Origin: Thalassospira profundimaris
Lineage (GTDB): Bacteria > Pseudomonadota > Alphaproteobacteria > Rhodospirillales > Thalassospiraceae
Assembly: GCF_003326795.1 (NCBI RefSeq)
Contig: NZ_JPWI01000004.1
Location: 124,001-188,000, forward strand
Length of the DNA stretch: 64,000 bases
Direction of reading: 5' to 3'
Shown here: piece by piece, positions 25,340 to 33,993 of the stretch
How positions within the stretch are numbered: the stretch's first letter is position 1
How the letters are laid out: each line of letters begins with the position of its first letter
Made by a program: the position numbers and the translations under genes
Notes under the pieces: generated by a model
What the model saw: the letters and a program-made list of their open reading frames with translations, nothing else
Database searches by the model: none
What the model was told of the DNA's origin: nothing

Positions 25340-26506
25340 ATGACCGAACTCGCCAGGAAAGCACTTTTGCCCGCCGGCCTCCAGGATGTCCTGCCAGGAA
25401 CCGCCGCACGGGAAGCCGAAATCCGCGAAAAGCTGATGGCCAGTCTGGCACATGCAGGCTATGACCGGGTCAAGACCCCGCTGGTCGAGTTTGAGGAAAG
25501 CCTGCTTGAAGGTGCGGCGCCTGAACTTGCTACCCAGACTTTCCGTCTTATGGATCCTGAATCTAGTCGTATGATGGGTGTGCGTTCCGACATGACCCCG
25601 CAGGTCGGTCGAATTGCAGCAACCCGTCTTGGCGATGCACCACGTCCGCTGCGTCTGTCCTATTCGGGCGATGTCTTGCGGATCAAAGGATCTCATCTGC
25701 GCCCGGAACGTCAGTTCGCCCAGGTTGGTGCGGAACTGATCGGTGTTTCAAGTGCGGCTGCAGATACCGAGATTGTTCTTCTTGCACTGGAAGCGCTTGA
25801 AAGCATCGGTCTTGCAGATGTTTCGGTCGATCTTAATCTTCCGACACTTCCTGTTCGTCTGTTTGATGCATTCGGTGTGTCGCGTGATGATCGCGAAGCC
25901 CTGACCGAAGCACTTGAGCGCCGGGATGTTGCTGCTCTTCGTGCGCTTGATGGCAAGGTGACCGACGTTCTTGTCGCCTTGCTCGAAGCAGCCGGTCCGG
26001 CAACTACGGCACTGCCAAAGCTTAAAAAACTTGAATTGCCGCTGGGTGCATCCGAAGAGCTGTATCGCCTGATAGATGTGGCAGAGCGCGTGCTGGCATC
26101 TGACCTTGATGCTGCTCTTACCATTGATCCTGTCGAAATGGCCGGTTTCCGATATCAGACAGGTGTCAGCTTCACGCTGTTTGCCCGCAATGTGCGCGGC
26201 GAGATCGGTCGCGGTGGCCGTTATCGTGCAGGCGGCGCATCTGGCGAGGCCGCAACCGGGATGTCGCTTTATATGGACAGTATTCTGCGCGGTCTTCCTG
26301 ATGCAGAACCGCTTTCGCGTGTTTATCTGCCGCTTGGTACGCCACAGCGTGAAGCGCGTCAGTTGCGCGCAGAAGGTCATTACACCGTTGCCGCCCTTGA
26401 AGGGGCCGCCGAAGCAAAAACAGAAGATGCCGCGCGGATCGAAGCGCGCCGTATGGGCTGTGACTTTATTTACCTTGGCGGCCAGGTCGTGCCGCTCAAC
26501 GCCTAA
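25340..26506 (+). CDS. hisZ: ATP phosphoribosyltransferase regulatory subunit
   Basis: 388 residues resembling a histidyl-tRNA synthetase catalytic core without the anticodon-binding domain. Class II aaRS-like pieces are visible: [51 protein letters not shown], and [10 protein letters not shown]. HisZ partners with the short form of HisG to start histidine biosynthesis and makes it sensitive to histidine. ATG 25340 is chosen; the frame extends upstream only through the structured leader. purA follows after 35 bases, as in many alphaproteobacteria. No hisG is in the window. Confidence 0.93.
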   Translation: MTELARKALLPAGLQDVLPGTAAREAEIREKLMASLAHAGYDRVKTPLVEFEESLLEGAAPELATQTFRLMDPESSRMMGVRSDMTPQVGRIAATRLGDAPRPLRLSYSGDVLRIKGSHLRPERQFAQVGAELIGVSSAAADTEIVLLALEALESIGLADVSVDLNLPTLPVRLFDAFGVSRDDREALTEALERRDVAALRALDGKVTDVLVALLEAAGPATTALPKLKKLELPLGASEELYRLIDVAERVLASDLDAALTIDPVEMAGFRYQTGVSFTLFARNVRGEIGRGGRYRAGGASGEAATGMSLYMDSILRGLPDAEPLSRVYLPLGTPQREARQLRAEGHYTVAALEGAAEAKTEDAARIEARRMGCDFIYLGGQVVPLNA

Positions 26507-26541
26507 TCGAACGAAATTTTTATCGCGCAAGGAGTTTTGCG

Positions 26542-27837
26542 ATGACCAATGTTGCCGTGATCGGTTCCCAGTGGGGGGACGAAGGTAAAGGCAAGATCGT
26601 CGACTGGCTGTCCGAACGGGCAGACGTCGTTGTGCGTTTTCAGGGTGGTCATAACGCCGGTCATACTTTGGTGATCGACGGTGTTACCTACAAGCTGAGC
26701 CTGTTGCCGTCGGGTATTGTTCGCCAGAACAAGCTGTCGGTAATCGGCAACGGTGTTGTTGTTGATCCCTGGGCACTGCTTGCGGAAATTGCGCGCCTGA
26801 AAGAGCAGGGCGTCGACATTACCCCGGACAACCTGCGTCTGGCGGAAAATGCCTGCCTGATCCTGCCGCTGCATGGCAACCTTGATCGCGCACGTGAAGC
26901 TGCTGCATCGGGTGACAACAAGATCGGCACCACCGGCCGTGGTATCGGTCCGGCATATGAAGACCGTGTTGGTCGTCGTGCAATCCGTGTTGGTGATCTT
27001 GCTGATGCTGACCTGCTGGAGGCAAAGGTTGAAAACCTGCTGACCCACCATAATGCGCTTCTGCGTGGTCTTGGTCAGCCGGAAGTCGATGGCGCAGAAC
27101 TGCTCGCGCAGCTCAAGGAAATTGCACCGAAAATCCTGCCATTCTCTGACACCGTCTGGAAATCGCTGAACCAGTTCAAAGAAGCTGGCAAGCGCATCCT
27201 GTTCGAAGGTGCGCAGGGCACGATGCTTGATATCGACCACGGCACGTATCCGTTCGTGACCTCGTCGAACACTGTATCGGGGCAGGCTGCTGCCGGTTCT
27301 GGCATGGGCCCGTCGGGGGTCGGTTATGTTCTTGGTATCACCAAGGCCTATACCACCCGCGTTGGCGAAGGTCCGTTCCCGTCCGAACTGTTTGACGCAG
27401 ATGGCGACCGCCTTGGTGAGCGTGGTCATGAATTCGGTGTTGTTACCGGTCGCAAGCGTCGTTGCGGCTGGTTCGATGCTGCTCTTGTCCGCCAGTCGGT
27501 CAAGGTTAACGGTATCACCGGTATTGCACTGACCAAGCTTGACGTTCTTGATGGCTTTGATGAAATCAAGATCTGTACCGGATATGACATTGATGGCAAA
27601 ATCTATGATCATCTTCCGGCAAACCAGCGTCTGCAGGCAAAAGCAAAGCCGGTTTATGAAACCATTGAAGGCTGGTCTGAAACGACCATGGGTGCGCGCA
27701 GCTGGGCCGATCTTCCGGCCGCAGCGATCAAATATGTGCGCCGGGTCGAAGAACTGATCGAAGCGCCGGTTGCGCTGCTTTCAACCAGTCCTGAGCGTGA
27801 CGACACCATTCTGGTTCACGACCCGTTCAGCGCCTGA
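26542..27837 (+). CDS. purA: Adenylosuccinate synthetase
   Basis: 431 residues, the usual family length. The GTP-binding loop [16 protein letters not shown] is at the N-terminus and the catalytic His motif GGHNAGHTL follows near residue 41; later [17 protein letters not shown] and [13 protein letters not shown] match the IMP and GTP contact regions. The enzyme makes adenylosuccinate from IMP and aspartate in AMP synthesis in the cytoplasm. ATG 26542 has AAGGAG about 6 bases upstream. Probably co-transcribed with hisZ; a strong terminator follows. Confidence 0.97.
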   Translation: MTNVAVIGSQWGDEGKGKIVDWLSERADVVVRFQGGHNAGHTLVIDGVTYKLSLLPSGIVRQNKLSVIGNGVVVDPWALLAEIARLKEQGVDITPDNLRLAENACLILPLHGNLDRAREAAASGDNKIGTTGRGIGPAYEDRVGRRAIRVGDLADADLLEAKVENLLTHHNALLRGLGQPEVDGAELLAQLKEIAPKILPFSDTVWKSLNQFKEAGKRILFEGAQGTMLDIDHGTYPFVTSSNTVSGQAAAGSGMGPSGVGYVLGITKAYTTRVGEGPFPSELFDADGDRLGERGHEFGVVTGRKRRCGWFDAALVRQSVKVNGITGIALTKLDVLDGFDEIKICTGYDIDGKIYDHLPANQRLQAKAKPVYETIEGWSETTMGARSWADLPAAAIKYVRRVEELIEAPVALLSTSPERDDTILVHDPFSA

Positions 27838-27861
27838 TTGCCAATTTGTGCTCTGCACTGC

Positions 27862-27892
27862 AAAGCCACCAGTTCCGACTGGTGGCTTTTTT
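27862..27892 (+). terminator. Intrinsic terminator after purA
   Basis: AAAGCCACCAGT (27862-27873), loop TCCG, ACTGGTGGCTTT (27878-27889), then further T residues to 27892. A strong GC-rich stem 25 bases after the stop codon. Confidence 0.95.
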
Positions 27893-28083
27893 CGTTTTGT
27901 CTGAATGCCTTGGCTGTGAACAGGCCTGCGTGGCAGGTGCATAACAACTTGCCCCTATGCGATATCAGAAGTATCGTTTTATCAACCTTTTAAAGGTAGC
28001 GTACTGAAGGACGCGTCAGGAAGACCGTAATTCAGGATATACGCGCCCCTATAAATGATAACTCGTAAAGAAATATCGGGATC

Positions 28084-30216
28084 ATGGTAGAGCAAGCAGA
28101 AGACCAGGAACAGGAAGTTTCGGACGGTACTTCACAAGCTCCGGTGATGGATGCACCGGGCGGCGGGACATCTGCGCCCGCTGATCAGGATGACGTCACG
28201 GAAGACATTCTGGAGATCTCCACTGGCGGAAAAAGTGTCGAGATCGGAAACTTCAGGATATTCCTTGATCTTCGCATGCCTGAATTCGATATGGGACATT
28301 GCAAGGCCTATTCCGCAGATAACCTGCGTCGGGATGAAGGCAGTGCCTTTGCGGTTGTCACCGATCCGGTTTTGCCAACACGTCATGATCACATCCAGTT
28401 TCTGACCGGTATGCACATGGCAGGTCAGATTGATCTGATTGACCATGAAATCGCCTACTGGCCGCCGTTCGGGCGCAACACAATGGTTTTGTTCTACGAA
28501 AAACCATCTGGTGGTCGTGTTGTTCTTGGCGAAGGCAAAAAGCCAATCATTGACGAACACGATATTTCAACAGTTGTCGTCGAACCGATCATCGGTGTCT
28601 TGCAGGCATTTGCAGATAAGGGACTTGCCCATCGTAATATCCGGGCGGGTAACCTGTTTTTTGGTGATCCGTTACGCCAAAAGGTTGTTCTGGGGGACTG
28701 TTGTGCGGCTCCTCCAGGTTATTCGCAGCCTTTGGTATATGAAACCACGGCACGCATGAGTGCCGATATTGCCGGGCGTGGTGCTGGCACCCCGGCTGAT
28801 GATCTTTATGCGCTTGGTGTGACACTGGCGGAGCTTGGCATTGGCCACAGACCGCTGAGCAAGCTGAGCGATCAGGAAATTATGGATCTCAAGCTTTCAA
28901 AGGGATCGTTCCAAGCGATTGCCTCTCAGGAAAGGTTGCCTCTTATCCTGATTGAGCCGGTGCGTGGGTTGCTGTGTGATGACGCAGAAGAGCGTTGGGG
29001 CTTCAACGAGCTTAATGCATGGCTTGACGGGCGACGTACCAAGCCGGTTCAGTCCAATACCGAAAAGCGTGCGGCGCGTTCACAAAACCTTTCAGGCCGG
29101 GATTACTATACCGTTCGTGCCCTTGCACAAGGCATGGCAAAAAACTGGGTCAGTGCGCTGGCACCATTGCGTGAAGGTACAATTGAAATCTGGCTAAGGC
29201 GTGGTCTTGGAGACAATGACCGTGCAAAGGCACTGGCCGATGCGATGCGCCAGTTGCAATGGGCCGGTGCCGACAAACGTTCTGCCGAGGATGTTCTCGT
29301 CGCACGTGCCATTTTGATCATGGATCATGAAGGGCCGGTCCGGTTCAAGGGATTTTCGGCCATGATTGACGGGGTCGGCTACATGCTGTCCTATGATGTT
29401 CAGCATGGTCGCGGACCACAACGTTTTGCTGATGTGATTGTTCGCGATATTCCGTCCTACTGGTTCGGTCGACAGGAAGGCTATAGCTCGGAAGTTCAGA
29501 AGCTCCAGCAGCTCTATAAGAACCTGCGCTACTACATTCAGCAACAAAGTGCCGGTTACGGGTATGAGCGTTGCCTTTACACGCTGGTACGCAATCAGCA
29601 TTGTCTGAGCCCGTTGATCGAACAGGATTATGTTGTCGAGATTTCGCAACTTCTACCTGCTTTGGAAAAGGCCGCAGAAAATGCGTCCGAGGATACCTGG
29701 CCGGTTGATCGTCACATTGCTGCTTTTATCGCAACGCGCCTTGAAGATGATATTGAAGGTCAGTTGATGGCAATGCAAAACCCGTCTGACGAGGTGGAGT
29801 ATAGCCGGGCAATTATCAGCATGCTGGCGATTGTTCAGTGGCGTCACGGACCAGACAACCTGCAAAACCTGTCGCACTGGGTTGCACGTTTGATGGAACC
29901 GGCCATCAAGGTCTTCCATAGCAAGGCGCGCCGTGAACGGGTTGAAACCGAAATCCCGAAACTGGCAAAGCGCGGTAATCTCGTTGAACTTTACAATCTG
30001 ATCAATGACGAGCAGGAGCGCCGCAAGGATCAGTCCGAGTTTGTCGAGGCCGTTGCCGAATATTCCGAGGCGGAAAGCGAGGTCTTTGATCTCGAATCGT
30101 CTGGCCCGGCACGCCTGGAGCTCGCCGAAAAAGTCGGGCAACAGGCAGCAGCCTTTGCTTCGACCATGATTGCGTTGCTGACGGTATCAGCGCTGTTTCT
30201 GATCCATATCTTTTAG
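28084..30216 (+). CDS. Membrane-anchored Ser/Thr pseudokinase-like protein
   Basis: 710 residues. An acidic, Gly/Asp-rich N-terminus (1-45) precedes a kinase-like region (about 50-330): GLAHRNIRAGNLFF (residues 181-193) occupies the catalytic-loop place, but the HRD Asp is Asn185 and the loop Lys is Arg187; Asn190 is kept, and LGDCCA stands where DFG belongs (Asp205 kept). PADDLYALGVTLAEL (237-251) matches helix F. No clear VAIK-type lysine is seen. A helical middle of about 350 residues follows, with an Arg/Glu-rich coiled region near 640. The protein ends in a hydrophobic segment (about 690-710), a tail anchor. The next gene begins 9 bases later and encodes a small membrane protein. I infer a scaffold or nucleotide sensor, not an active kinase. 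Confidence 0.72.
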   Translation: MVEQAEDQEQEVSDGTSQAPVMDAPGGGTSAPADQDDVTEDILEISTGGKSVEIGNFRIFLDLRMPEFDMGHCKAYSADNLRRDEGSAFAVVTDPVLPTRHDHIQFLTGMHMAGQIDLIDHEIAYWPPFGRNTMVLFYEKPSGGRVVLGEGKKPIIDEHDISTVVVEPIIGVLQAFADKGLAHRNIRAGNLFFGDPLRQKVVLGDCCAAPPGYSQPLVYETTARMSADIAGRGAGTPADDLYALGVTLAELGIGHRPLSKLSDQEIMDLKLSKGSFQAIASQERLPLILIEPVRGLLCDDAEERWGFNELNAWLDGRRTKPVQSNTEKRAARSQNLSGRDYYTVRALAQGMAKNWVSALAPLREGTIEIWLRRGLGDNDRAKALADAMRQLQWAGADKRSAEDVLVARAILIMDHEGPVRFKGFSAMIDGVGYMLSYDVQHGRGPQRFADVIVRDIPSYWFGRQEGYSSEVQKLQQLYKNLRYYIQQQSAGYGYERCLYTLVRNQHCLSPLIEQDYVVEISQLLPALEKAAENASEDTWPVDRHIAAFIATRLEDDIEGQLMAMQNPSDEVEYSRAIISMLAIVQWRHGPDNLQNLSHWVARLMEPAIKVFHSKARRERVETEIPKLAKRGNLVELYNLINDEQERRKDQSEFVEAVAEYSEAESEVFDLESSGPARLELAEKVGQQAAAFASTMIALLTVSALFLIHIF

Positions 30217-30225
30217 GGGGCCGAC

Positions 30226-30702
30226 ATGGCAAGAGGTAGAAGCCCTAAAAAGGGGCGCAGCGCATTTTCCGGATTGTCGGTTGTTGCCTCGGCAGTGCTG
30301 TTATTTATCGTCGCACTCCCGACCTTTATCACCCTGGTTGTCGGGTTGTTGCCATCGATGGTTGCTTTCATTTTTGATCGCAGCCCGGGACGGACAATGG
30401 CACGCTGTGTCTTTGGTCTGAATTTTTCGGGTGTTGCACCCTATATCCTTGAGCTCTGGCTTGTCCCTGCCCAAACCGTTGGTGGTGCAACCCAGCAAAT
30501 CTTTCAGCCATTGGCCCTGTCAATTATGTATGGCGCCGCCGGGCTCGGCTGGCTGCTGTATTTGGCAATGCCGCCAATTGTTGCGAATGTACTGAACCTC
30601 TCAGCCCAGCGTCGGGTAGGGGAGCTGCGTAAAAAACAGCGCACTCTGATCAAGACATGGGGGGACAGTTTGATTAAGGAAGTGGATCGATCCGGCAACT
30701 GA
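30226..30702 (+). CDS. Small multi-pass membrane protein, partner of pseudokinase
   Basis: 158 residues. A basic start (RGRSPKKGR) is followed by two or three hydrophobic segments: about 18-50 (ASAVLLFIVALPTFITLVVG), a middle one near 63-80, and LSIMYGAAGLGWLLYLAMPP (about 104-124), then a basic cytoplasmic tail (RRVGELRKKQRTLIKTW). ATG 30226 lies 9 bases after the pseudokinase stop, with GGGGG upstream, so the pair is translated from one message. I recognise no named family. Tight pairing with a tail-anchored protein suggests a two-component membrane complex. Confidence 0.75.
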   Translation: MARGRSPKKGRSAFSGLSVVASAVLLFIVALPTFITLVVGLLPSMVAFIFDRSPGRTMARCVFGLNFSGVAPYILELWLVPAQTVGGATQQIFQPLALSIMYGAAGLGWLLYLAMPPIVANVLNLSAQRRVGELRKKQRTLIKTWGDSLIKEVDRSGN

Positions 30703-30746
30703 TCCCACTACTTTCTGTCTCAAAAATTCCTGAACAGAACAAAAGA

Positions 30747-30769
30747 ACGGCGGACTTTATGTCCGCCGT
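30747..30769. terminator. Bidirectional hairpin between pseudokinase operon and rpoH
   Basis: ACGGCGGAC (30747-30755), loop TTTAT, GTCCGCCGT (30761-30769). On the minus strand it is followed by a TTCTTTTG stretch; on the plus strand by a weak GTTTG. It separates the convergent genes. Confidence 0.75.
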
Positions 30770-30817
30770 AGTTTGTTGCAAGGGGGGAAATATAAGCAGA
30801 CTATTCCTGCAATTTGA

Positions 30818-31684
30818 TTAGTGTGGCAGATCGCTATGGATCGATTTACGGACTTTTTCAAAGGCCCGAACTTCGATTTGCCGGATGCGTTCGCGTGAAA
30901 TACCGTAAGCAACGCTAAGATTTTCCAGTGTTACCGGGCTTTCAAGCAGGCGACGCTGTGTCAGGATGTCGCGTTCGCGGTCATTGAGATGTGACATCGC
31001 GCTCTTGAGCATATTCATGCGCTGAAGGAATTCTTCGCGTTTGCCAAAAAGCGTTTCCTGGTCTTCATCTTCGCTTTCGATCCAGTCCATCCATTCGCCA
31101 TCACCGTCAATCCGGACAGGCGCATTAAGTGAATGATCCGGACCGGCAAGACGGCGGTTCATCATGATCACGTCGTCTTCGGAAACATTCAGCTTGGTCG
31201 CGATGAGCTCGACCTGTTCAGGCAACAGATCCCCTTCATCAATGGCCTGCATCTGGCTTTTGAGTTTGCGAAGGTTAAAGAACAGCTTCTTCTGTGCTGC
31301 TGTGGTGCCCATTTTCACAAGTGACCAGGAATGAAGGATATATTCCTGAATTGCTGCGCGGATCCACCACATGGCGTAGGTTGCAAGACGGAAACCCTTG
31401 TCAGGGTCGAAACGTTTGACGGATTGCAGCAGGCCGACATTGCCTTCGGAAATCAGTTCATTCAAAGGCAAGCCATAGCCGCGATAGCTCATGGCGATCT
31501 TGGCAACCAGCCGAAGGTGGCTGGTGATCAGTTTTTCCGCCGACTTGTCGCATTCCTTGTCACGGAAATTACAGGCGTACGTCGTTTCCTGTTCCGGGGT
31601 AAGCATCGGGTAACGGCGGATACGCTGTAGATATACTGTCAGACCATCCTGAGAGATTACTGGAAGAGCATTTCCCTGTTTCAT
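30818..31684 (-). CDS. rpoH: RNA polymerase sigma-32 (heat-shock) factor
   Basis: 288 residues. Region 2 is clear (LVAKIAMSYRGYGLPLNELI, GNVGLLQSVKRFDPDKGFRL, TYAMWWIRAAIQEYIL), followed by the RpoH-specific box KMGTTAAQKKLFFNLRKLK, and region 4.2 SVAYGISRERIRQIEVRAFEKVR at the C-terminus. It directs transcription of heat-shock genes. ATG 31684 has GGGAGG about 7 bases upstream. The 5' leader carries a perfect 8-bp inverted repeat that could affect translation. Convergent with the pseudokinase operon; many alphaproteobacteria have more than one RpoH, which cannot be judged here. Confidence 0.96.
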   Translation of the reverse strand: MKQGNALPVISQDGLTVYLQRIRRYPMLTPEQETTYACNFRDKECDKSAEKLITSHLRLVAKIAMSYRGYGLPLNELISEGNVGLLQSVKRFDPDKGFRLATYAMWWIRAAIQEYILHSWSLVKMGTTAAQKKLFFNLRKLKSQMQAIDEGDLLPEQVELIATKLNVSEDDVIMMNRRLAGPDHSLNAPVRIDGDGEWMDWIESEDEDQETLFGKREEFLQRMNMLKSAMSHLNDRERDILTQRRLLESPVTLENLSVAYGISRERIRQIEVRAFEKVRKSIHSDLPH

Positions 31685-31708
31685 TGAAGCCTCCCGTTAT
31701 GCTTCGTA

Positions 31709-31734
31709 ATGGTGCTGTTATCCCCTAGCACCAT
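31709..31734 (-). promoter_or_regulatory. Hairpin in rpoH 5' leader
   Basis: ATGGTGCT (31709-31716) and AGCACCAT (31727-31734) form a perfect 8-bp stem with a 10-base loop, 25-50 bases upstream of the rpoH start. It could be an operator or an mRNA structure affecting translation. Function is inferred only from its position. Confidence 0.45.
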
Positions 31735-31793
31735 CTGAAGCTTATACGGGGGTATTAGATGTCGTCAATGACTTTTCGACCATAAAGGTTAGG

Positions 31794-32792
31794 TCAACCT
31801 ACCCCATGGGATAGGTTTAGGCTTTCAATGAGGTCTTTCAGGTCGTCTGGCAAGGGGGCGGTTGTAGAAATATATTTACCGGTACGGGGGTGGACAAAGC
31901 CAAGTGTTCTGGCGTGTAGAGCCTGTTTGTTGAATGCGTTCAGTAATTCTTGCGTCTTGAAGTTGCACTTCTGTGAATTTTTATTCCTGCCATAGACCGG
32001 ATCACAAACAAGTGAGTGACCGATATGGGTCATATGAACCCTGATTTGGTGCGTCCGACCGGTTGCGAGGCGGCACTCAACCAGAGATGCTAACGAGTCG
32101 TCACGAATCTCGAGGGTTTTGTAATGAGTTAGTGCGTATTTTCCCGCATTTTTAAGAACGGCCATCTTCTTACGGTTGCGCGGGCTGCGCCCGATATTGC
32201 CTTCTATATCGCCTTCCAGTGGTTTTGGAACGCCCCACACTACGGCAAGATATGCTCGATCAATATTCTCCTTGTCTTCGGAAAACAGGGTCGAGAGGGC
32301 TCTGTGGGCCATATCATTTTTGGCAACGACCATTGCGCCGCTGGTGTCCTTGTCCAGGCGATGAACGATACCCGGCCGCTTCACGCCCCCAATCCCCGAC
32401 AGACTGTCACCACAATGGGCCAGCAACGCGTTCACAAGTGTTCCGCTTTCATTACCCGCAGCCGGATGTACAACCATGCCAGCCGGCTTGTTGATCACCA
32501 AAAGGTCATCATCCTCATATAGAATGTCGAGTTTGATATCCTCGGCAACCGGCTCTGCAGCCTCGGCGGGCGGAATAACAAGGCTGAAAACATCACCCTG
32601 TTTGACCTTTGCCGACATTTTGCGTGCGACAGTCCCGTTCAGACTAAGGTGGCCGTCCTCGATCAATGACTTGATGCGCGAACGCGACTGTTCGGGCCAT
32701 GCGGTTGCCAGCACCTTGTCAAGGCGGGCTCCTTCGTCATCGGCGGTCGCGATATAGCTGAGTTCTTCTGGCATCTGGTCACAATCGGTCAT
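31794..32792 (-). CDS. rluD: RluD-type 23S rRNA pseudouridine synthase
   Basis: 332 residues. An N-terminal S4 RNA-binding domain (about 20-75: ARLDKVLATAWPEQSRSRIK) precedes the RluA/RluD catalytic domain. The catalytic Asp motif GIVHRLDKDTSGAMVVAK is intact, preceded by LVINKPAGMVVHPA, and TGRTHQIRVHMTHIGHSLVCD follows. RluD-type enzymes make pseudouridines in helix 69 of 23S rRNA. ATG 32792 is used; ATG 32774 is possible. The gene lies upstream of rpoH on the same strand, 109 bases apart, and is divergent from a small membrane protein gene, a neighbourhood I recall from other alphaproteobacteria. RluC/RluA-type specificity cannot be excluded. Confidence 0.88.
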   Translation of the reverse strand: MTDCDQMPEELSYIATADDEGARLDKVLATAWPEQSRSRIKSLIEDGHLSLNGTVARKMSAKVKQGDVFSLVIPPAEAAEPVAEDIKLDILYEDDDLLVINKPAGMVVHPAAGNESGTLVNALLAHCGDSLSGIGGVKRPGIVHRLDKDTSGAMVVAKNDMAHRALSTLFSEDKENIDRAYLAVVWGVPKPLEGDIEGNIGRSPRNRKKMAVLKNAGKYALTHYKTLEIRDDSLASLVECRLATGRTHQIRVHMTHIGHSLVCDPVYGRNKNSQKCNFKTQELLNAFNKQALHARTLGFVHPRTGKYISTTAPLPDDLKDLIESLNLSHGVG

Positions 32793-33078
32793 GTGTCTGA
32801 ATGTTATTGTATGGGGGATATGCTTTGAAACTGGTTAAGCCGTCTTCAGCGCAGCTTGTAGCCGTTTTGTGCGCGATTGCAACGAAATGCAAGAAATCGG
32901 ATCAGACAGACAAACGACAATAAATACCTGTTGTGCCCAAACAGGACCGGCGTGCGCAAGTGATGTTGTTACCTTGCATTTATCCTTACTTGTCGCTATG
33001 GCCTTGAAAAGTGTTTTGCGTGATTGGGTCCATTATCCGATCATACTATTTTCCAACAGGTTGGGCGGTTGAAAGACG

Positions 33079-33459
33079 ATGCGTGTAGTTAAGGCCTTGG
33101 TGTTGTTTATGGGCGTGCTGATCGTGATCGGCATCGGGCTTGTTGCCTATGGATTGTCGCTTGATAAAAACGCCAAGGACGAAAACGTGTCGAATGTCAT
33201 GCCAGCCCCGGTCGTCCCGATCGCGGGCGAGAATGCAGCAGAAGGCATTCAAACGCTGTCTGTGACGTCGATCCCCGCATTTGGTGATATCAAGATAAAG
33301 ATTGAACCGGGTGAGCTTCTGGTCGGCTATAGCGTGCAGGGCACGCAGGCGATTTTGCAGATCGAAGACCCGAATGGAATGGGGGCTCGTCTTGTTGTCG
33401 TTTCGCTGACAGACAAAAAAGTAATCGGGCGCATCCTGCTGGAGCCGGACGCTCAATAA
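33079..33459 (+). CDS. Small single-pass membrane protein (DUF6476-like)
   Basis: 126 residues. A single N-terminal transmembrane helix (ALVLFMGVLIVIGIGLVAYG, about 6-25) is followed by a linker and a periplasmic beta-rich domain (SIPAFGDIKIKIEPGELLVG, QAILQIEDPNGM, RLVVVSLTDKKVIGRILL). The position divergent from an RluD-type gene and the layout resemble the alphaproteobacterial DUF6476 family; this is recall, not a search. Function is unknown. The JAMM protease gene follows 36 bases later on the same strand. Confidence 0.7.
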   Translation: MRVVKALVLFMGVLIVIGIGLVAYGLSLDKNAKDENVSNVMPAPVVPIAGENAAEGIQTLSVTSIPAFGDIKIKIEPGELLVGYSVQGTQAILQIEDPNGMGARLVVVSLTDKKVIGRILLEPDAQ

Positions 33460-33495
33460 GCGGTGTGAAGGTCGCCAAACAGGGCAGGGCGAGTA

Positions 33496-33984
33496 ATGGA
33501 AGATCAGGGAAATTCTGATGATATCGCAACTGTATTCATTTCGTCCGCCCTGCATGACGAAATCTGCGATCTTGCCGCCCGGTGCTGGCCTGAGGAATGT
33601 TGTGGTCTTTTGATCGCTTCAAATCAAAGCCCCACTCATATCCGTCGTATTGTTCCGGCGCGCAATATTGCTACAGAGCCACGCAAAACCTTTGAAATTG
33701 ATCCCCAGACCCTGATTGATACCTATCGCGCCGTGCGGGGCCGTGACGAGGCTGTTGTCGGCTGTTTCCATTCCCATCCCAACGGCAATGTTCTGCCATC
33801 GACCACAGATCGCGCTCGCGCTGATGTGCATGGTTTTCTTTGGCTGATCATCGCTACCGATCAAAGCGGTGTCTTGCAATTTGGAATGTACCGCGCGCAA
33901 CACCAGTCACCTGCACAGATTAATGGTGGTGAAACCATCCGCTATTTTCGCCGTTGTCAGGTCATCCAATCGGCAACGGCTTAA
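33496..33984 (+). CDS. JAMM/MPN+ metalloprotease (Mov34/M67 family)
   Basis: 162 residues. A full JAMM zinc motif is present: the early Glu in WPEECCGLLIA and HSHPNGNVLPSTTD with H-x-H, seven residues, then S-x-x-D. The fold matches prokaryotic stand-alone JAB proteases, which cut C-terminal tails from ubiquitin-like sulfur carriers (ThiS/MoaD-like) in known cases. No ThiS/MoaD or E1-like gene adjoins it here; the neighbours are a small membrane protein and convergent proV. Four cysteines (in CDLAARCWPEECC) near the active-site Glu are notable. Confidence 0.9.
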   Translation: MEDQGNSDDIATVFISSALHDEICDLAARCWPEECCGLLIASNQSPTHIRRIVPARNIATEPRKTFEIDPQTLIDTYRAVRGRDEAVVGCFHSHPNGNVLPSTTDRARADVHGFLWLIIATDQSGVLQFGMYRAQHQSPAQINGGETIRYFRRCQVIQSATA

Positions 33985-33993
33985 CGGATCGTC

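Noticed and set aside
33003-33040. Sigma-32-type promoter (CTTGAAA ... GTCCATTAT) before the small membrane protein gene
   Set aside because: The spacing (about 19 bases) is longer than typical and the second box fits poorly, so I do not list it as a feature.
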